Shown one piece after another: positions 1-2,921 of a DNA stretch of 5,291 nt (position 1 is its first letter; the number at the start of each line of letters is the position of its first letter). The DNA is from an uncultured Eggerthellaceae bacterium. GTDB lineage: Bacteria; Actinomycetota; Coriobacteriia; Coriobacteriales; Eggerthellaceae. A program made the position numbers and the translations under genes. The DNA is taken from positions 1 to 5,291 of the forward strand of contig CAJUFC010000178.1 of the NCBI GenBank assembly GCA_910585565.1, given 5' to 3'. The notes below the pieces were generated by a model. That model was not told where the DNA came from, did no database searches, and saw nothing but the letters and a program-made list of their open reading frames with translations.

Positions 1-1
1 C

Positions 2-550
2 GACGCGATGCAGCGCGACGGGTATGTGGCCTCGGCGATCGAGCGGCTTGACGACGTGGAGGGGCTGCTCGACCAGCTTTTCGCCTATACGCAGTCGGCC
101 GATCGCGACACCCCGCTCGCGCTTGCGCCGGTGGCGGTGCTGCCGGCGCTGGCCGAGGTGCTGGCTGGGCACGTGCCGGCCTTCGAGGGTCGCGGCTGGC
201 GGCCGGAGGTGTCGTTTGCCGACGAGGCCTTCACCGTGGAGGCTGATCGGGCCGCGCTGACGCGCATCTTCGAGAACCTGGTGACGAACGCGCTGCGCTA
301 TGGCAGCGCGGCGCCGGTCATCCGGCAGGAAGGCAGGTGCGTCTCGCTGGCGAATGCGGTGGCCGACCCCGAGGGCATCGACGTGTCACGGCTGTTCGAG
401 CGCTTCTATCGAGCCGAGCCTGCGCGCACGTCCGCCGGGGCTGGGCTGGGCCTCGCCGTGGTAGACAATCTGAGCCGCGCCATGGGCATACGTCCCGACG
501 CCCACCTCACAGACGGCGTTCTCACCATCAAGCTGACCTTTCCCGCCTGA
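2..550 (+). CDS. Sensor histidine kinase, C-terminal part (5' end outside window)
   Basis: This is the cytoplasmic C-terminal part of a two-component sensor kinase, which autophosphorylates on a histidine and passes the phosphate to a response regulator. The frame is open from base 2, so the gene begins upstream; the ATG at 8 is internal. Numbering from that ATG, residues 1-30 (YVASAIERLDDVEGLLDQLF) look like the second helix of the dimerisation domain, so the phosphorylated histidine lies before the window. Residues 75-180 form the HATPase_c domain: N-box FENLVTNALRYG (88-99), F-box LFERFYRAEP (129-138) and G2-box GAGLGLAVV (144-152). The usual DxGxG G1-box is replaced by SLANAVADPEGID, a variant that I recall from Firmicute and Actinobacterial kinases with an FYRaD-type F-box. 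The stop TGA is at 548-550. A response regulator gene is probably upstream. Family call is firm; the signal is unknown. Confidence 0.9.
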   Translation, partial: DAMQRDGYVASAIERLDDVEGLLDQLFAYTQSADRDTPLALAPVAVLPALAEVLAGHVPAFEGRGWRPEVSFADEAFTVEADRAALTRIFENLVTNALRYGSAAPVIRQEGRCVSLANAVADPEGIDVSRLFERFYRAEPARTSAGAGLGLAVVDNLSRAMGIRPDAHLTDGVLTIKLTFPA

Positions 551-720
551 GCGTGGGCGGTGCGGTATCATTCAGGGATAGTCTTTCCGGCGACGAGGCA
601 GGGCTCGGGTGCGTGCAGCGTGGGCGTTTCGGTGCGAGCGTGCGTGCGCGGGCGTGCATATGGGCGATCGTGACGATGTGCGCGCTGATGCCCGCGCCTT
701 GGTGTCGTTGCTCGACAATG

Positions 721-730
721 AGAGAGGGAG
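721..730 (+). promoter_or_regulatory. Ribosome binding site that sets the start of the solute-binding protein
   Basis: AGAGAGGGAG ends seven bases before the ATG at 738. Immediately after that ATG the product reads MKKMLVAVV, a proper lipoprotein signal peptide. The frame stays open upstream to a GTG at 609, but the extra 43 residues are arginine-rich and would bury the signal peptide, so 738 is the start. No convincing -35/-10 pair or terminator was found in the gap 551-737; part of it (about 605-660) is a run of GTGCG-like alternating purine-pyrimidine sequence. Confidence 0.75.
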
Positions 731-737
731 ATTATTC

Positions 738-1619
738 ATGAAGAAGATGCTGGTTGCTGTCGTTGCGGCGATGGCCGTCGTGATGGGGGCCTGCGCGTTG
801 GTGGGCTGCGCGGGTTCGACGACGGCTGCCTCGTCAGCCGATGGCGCCGCGTCGGCGTCCGCGTCTGCGGCGTCAGGTGCCAGCGCGGCCGACAAGCCTA
901 CGCTCACGGTGGCGATGGAGCTTGCCTACCCGCCGTTCGAGACGAAAGACGATGCGGGCAACCCGACGGGCATTGCCGTTGACTTCATGCAGGACTTCGC
1001 CGATGGGCATGGCTACGACCTCGTGGTGGAGAACACGGCATGGGACGGGCTCATTCCGTCGCTGCAGACAGGCAAGGCCGACTGCGTCATCAGCTCGATG
1101 ACCATCACCGACGAGCGGGCCGAGGTCGTGGATTTCACGGATCCCTATGCGATGGCCCAGTTGGCGATTCTTGCCAGCGCCCCGGCCAGCATCGAGAAGG
1201 CCGAAGACTTGAACCAGCCTGGGCGCAAGGTGGCCGTGAAGACCGGCTCGACCGGCGACGTCTATGCCACCAAGAACTTCGACCAGGCCGAGATCGTGCG
1301 CCTGGCCGACGAGAGCGCGTGCGTGACCGAGGTGGTGCAGGGCAAGGCTGATGGCTTCCTGTACGATCAACTGACCATTTACCGCAACAATCTGGCGAAC
1401 CCTGACACCACGACGGCCGTGTTCATCCCCTTCCAGGATCCCGAAGCGTGGGGCATTGCCGTTAAGAAAGGCGACACCGAGCTCTTGGAGCAGCTAAACC
1501 AGTTCATCGCTCAGTCCAAGGAGGACGGCGAGTTCGACCGCCTGACCGAGAAATACCTCGCGGAGGAGAAGCAGGCCTTCGACGAGCATAACTTCAAGTG
1601 GTTCTTTGACTTCGAGTAG
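738..1619 (+). CDS. Amino-acid ABC transporter substrate-binding lipoprotein
   Basis: This 293-residue lipoprotein captures a polar amino acid outside the cell and delivers it to the permease encoded next. Residues 1-24 are a lipoprotein signal peptide: KK, a hydrophobic core, and lipobox LVGC, with Cys24 as the lipid-modified residue. Residues 25-52 are an Ala/Ser-rich flexible linker. Residues 53-275 form a family 3 solute-binding domain (SBP_bac_3): TVAMELAYPPFE (57-68) at the start, the signature W102-DGLIPSL-QTGKAD, then MTITDERAEVVDFTDPY (121-137), where Arg127 should hold the ligand carboxylate. The second lobe has GSTGD (170-174) and GKADGFLYD (202-210), where Asp205 should hold the amino group. 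These contacts are assigned from HisJ/GlnH-type proteins. Both are present, so an amino-acid ligand is likely, but which one cannot be told. The tail FDEHNFKWFFDFE is an aromatic extension past the usual end. The stop overlaps the permease gene. Confidence 0.93.
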   Translation: MKKMLVAVVAAMAVVMGACALVGCAGSTTAASSADGAASASASAASGASAADKPTLTVAMELAYPPFETKDDAGNPTGIAVDFMQDFADGHGYDLVVENTAWDGLIPSLQTGKADCVISSMTITDERAEVVDFTDPYAMAQLAILASAPASIEKAEDLNQPGRKVAVKTGSTGDVYATKNFDQAEIVRLADESACVTEVVQGKADGFLYDQLTIYRNNLANPDTTTAVFIPFQDPEAWGIAVKKGDTELLEQLNQFIAQSKEDGEFDRLTEKYLAEEKQAFDEHNFKWFFDFE

Positions 1620-2406
1620 CAAGAAGAGCGTGAACATTTTCGTGGCGTCGCCGGGCGAGCGGGTGGCGCCACTCAAACGCGCGCTCAACTATCTGCTGGT
1701 ATGCGTCGCTGTGGTGGCTATCATGGGCGCATCGCTGGCTGCGGCTGGCATCTCGCTCAACTTCGACTTCGTGGCGCAGTACCGCGTGCGCATCTGGGAC
1801 GGCTTCGTCATGACGGTGTGGCTATCGGTGGCCAGTCTCGTGGGATCGATGCTCGTCGGCATTCCCGTGGCGCTCGGCCAAAATGCGCGCGTGCTGCCCG
1901 TGCGGTATCTGTGCGACCTGTACGTGAAGATCATCCGCGGCACGCCGCTTATCGCCCAGATTTACTTCTTTTACTACATCATCGGTACGGCATGGGGCGT
2001 CGACAACAAGGTGGTGGCTGGCGTCATCATCTTGTCGCTGTTCGCCGGTGCCTATATAGCTGAGATCATTCGCGCCGGATACGAGTCGCTGCCTCAGGGC
2101 CCGCTGGAGGCGGCGCGGGCGCTCGGCCTCACGCAGGTGCAGACGGCCGTCTCGGTGGCGCTGCCTCAGATGGTCACGCGAACGCTGCCAGCGCTCACGG
2201 GGCAATTCGCCAGCATCATCAAGGATTCGTCGCTGCTGTCGGTCATCGCTGTCATCGAGCTCACCCAGACCATGCGCGAAATCAGCGCCACCAACTACAA
2301 CTTCTTCGGCTGCTTCTTGCTGCTGGGCCTTTTGTATCTTTGCCTGACGCTGCCAATCATGTTTGTCAGCCGCTCGTTCGAGAAGCGACTTTCGTACGAC
2401 AGCTAG
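1606..2406 (+). CDS. Amino-acid ABC transporter permease (HisM/GlnP type)
   Basis: This is the membrane subunit of a polar amino-acid importer, up to 266 residues, usual for the family. Hydrophobic segments lie near residues 28-50, 65-92, 108-130, 134-156, 198-219 and 234-256. The family start signature RIWDGFVMTVWLSVAS (62-77) and RGTPLIAQIYFFYY (111-124) are typical of the His/Glu/Gln/Arg permease family. The EAA loop that docks on the ATPase is intact: EAARALGLTQVQT at 168-180, then ALPQ and a conserved proline. The start is uncertain. TTG at 1606 overlaps the previous gene by 14 bases and has only a weak AAGTGG before it. GTG at 1630 lies ten bases after the upstream stop and also has a weak site (AAGAAG); GTG at 1642 and 1663 are also possible. 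Either way, translational coupling to the binding protein is likely. No ATPase gene follows. Confidence 0.93.
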   Translation: MTSSSKKSVNIFVASPGERVAPLKRALNYLLVCVAVVAIMGASLAAAGISLNFDFVAQYRVRIWDGFVMTVWLSVASLVGSMLVGIPVALGQNARVLPVRYLCDLYVKIIRGTPLIAQIYFFYYIIGTAWGVDNKVVAGVIILSLFAGAYIAEIIRAGYESLPQGPLEAARALGLTQVQTAVSVALPQMVTRTLPALTGQFASIIKDSSLLSVIAVIELTQTMREISATNYNFFGCFLLLGLLYLCLTLPIMFVSRSFEKRLSYDS

Positions 2407-2529
2407 CGGGTTGGGTTGGGGCTCGCGGGGGCTGCGGGGGTGCCTAGTGACCGCTGCTGGGATGGCCGCTGACGCCTGTCGGGCGCGGGTGGAGATTCTG
2501 TGCTGACTCCGCGCTGTGTCGGCGTTCTG

Positions 2530-2558
2530 TCGACGGCGTTGGATGATTCAGCTACTAT
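2530..2558 (+). promoter_or_regulatory. Candidate sigma70-type promoter
   Basis: TCGACG (2530-2535) and TACTAT (2553-2558) each match four of six consensus positions and are separated by exactly 17 bases. The -10 sits inside the only short A/T-rich patch here (CTACTATATAG). A transcript would start near 2565, right at the first arm of the nested inverted repeat, giving a leader of about 355 bases before the surface-protein start. This is a by-eye match only, and TATATA at 2556-2561 is an alternative -10 without a good -35. Confidence 0.3.
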
Positions 2559-2565
2559 ATAGCGT

Positions 2566-2654
2566 TGGACGGACAGAAGAATAGTGTCAATTACGAAACG
2601 CTTGGCAACAGGCGCTTATTCGCTCATTCGTAATTGACTGAGGCTGTCCGTCCA
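2566..2654 (+). repeat. Nested inverted repeat, two perfect arm pairs
   Basis: The outer arms TGGACGGACAG (2566-2576) and CTGTCCGTCCA (2644-2654) are perfect 11-base complements. The inner arms GTCAATTACGAA (2586-2597) and TTCGTAATTGAC (2627-2638) are perfect 12-base complements. Between them is an internal loop of 9 and 5 bases, and the end loop is 29 bases. As RNA this is a long two-part stem. As DNA it could be terminal repeats of a tiny mobile element: ATAGC lies at 2559-2563 and again at 2656-2660, one to two bases outside the outer arms. It could also be a protein-binding site or a small invertible segment. The pairing is certain; the role is not. Confidence 0.75.
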
Positions 2655-2657
2655 GAT

Positions 2658-2698
2658 AGCAGGAATAGCGCTTTTGCGGTTAATGGCGCATTCCTGTT
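2658..2698 (+). promoter_or_regulatory. Possible antiterminator hairpin
   Basis: The left arm AGCAGGAAT-A-GCGC (2658-2671) pairs with GCGCATTCCTGTT (2686-2698): 13 pairs including one G-U, with a single bulged A at 2667 and a 14-base loop. The right arm of this hairpin is the same sequence as the left arm and loop of the terminator hairpin at 2684-2709, so only one of the two can form at a time. That is the classic geometry of a transcription attenuator. Pairing was read by eye; no folding energy was computed. Confidence 0.5.
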
Positions 2699-2720
2699 GG
2701 GATGCGCCAACCTCTTTTTT
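2684..2720 (+). terminator. Rho-independent terminator, probably conditional
   Basis: The stem TGGCGCATTCC (2684-2694) pairs with GGGATGCGCCA (2699-2709), 11 pairs with one T-G wobble, closed by the four-base loop TGTT. It is followed after ACC by TCTTTTTT (2713-2720). The signal works only on the + strand, because the other side of the stem has no T run. It lies 278 bases after the permease stop and 201 bases before the surface-protein start. It could simply end transporter transcription, but the overlapping hairpin just upstream suggests it regulates read-through into the surface-protein gene. Confidence 0.65.
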
Positions 2721-2767
2721 GGAACATCCCATGCATATATGAAAAGGCGTTTGCGCAAGCAGGCGCA

Positions 2768-2881
2768 CAAAGAAGAAGGCGCGCGACCCCTGAGCTTGGA
2801 GGCATAAGGGTCACGCACCTCAAGAGCTTTGGTCCCTCTGACGAGGGTCCTCCGCGTGCACCATTGTACCTTCCCGCGGAG
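2768..2881 (+). promoter_or_regulatory. Structured 5' leader sequence of the surface-protein gene
   Basis: Several stems can form. GCGCGACCC (2781-2789) pairs with GGGTCACGC (2808-2816) with one mismatch. CAAAG (2768-2772) pairs with CTTTG (2827-2831) around it. CCCTC (2834-2838) pairs with GAGGG (2843-2847) over a TGAC loop. CTCCGCG (2850-2856) pairs perfectly with CGCGGAG (2875-2881). An alternative helix, CTTGGAGG (2795-2802) with CCTCAAG (2818-2824), would compete with the first. I do not recognise a known riboswitch class; T-box and cyclic-di-GMP consensus elements were looked for and not found. Confidence 0.35.
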
Positions 2882-2903
2882 CCCTTCGCCAGCCGAGGCC
2901 ACA

Positions 2904-2914
2904 GAAGGGAAGGG
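2904..2914 (+). promoter_or_regulatory. Strong ribosome binding site of the surface-protein gene
   Basis: GAAGGGAAGGG ends seven bases before the ATG at 2922. It decides the start: the next in-frame ATG (3042) lies inside the signal-peptide core and has no comparable site. Confidence 0.75.
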
Positions 2915-2921
2915 ATTTGTC

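Larger units (their letters stand above)
2407..2921 (+). other. Non-coding gap with leader-like structure
   Basis: This 515-base stretch holds no convincing gene. An open frame of 99 codons on the - strand (2624-2923) spans the hairpins listed below and has no recognisable product. Bases 2407-2525 are G-rich, show no clear hairpin with a T run, and so give no obvious terminator for the transporter operon. From about 2526 on, the composition shifts towards A/T and inverted repeats become dense: a possible promoter, a nested inverted repeat, a pair of competing hairpins with a T run, and a further structured stretch up to the ribosome binding site at 2904-2914. Confidence 0.7.

Noticed and set aside
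680..697. Short GCGCG/CGCGC hairpin upstream of the solute-binding gene as terminator or operator
   Set aside because: It has only five pairs, no T run follows, and such matches are common in this composition.
609..737. N-terminal extension of the solute-binding protein from a GTG at 609
   Set aside because: The added residues are Arg/Ala/Cys-rich and precede a perfect lipoprotein signal peptide that has its own ribosome binding site.
2768..2881. T-box or cyclic-di-GMP riboswitch
   Set aside because: The conserved T-box sequence and the GEMM core were looked for by eye and are absent.
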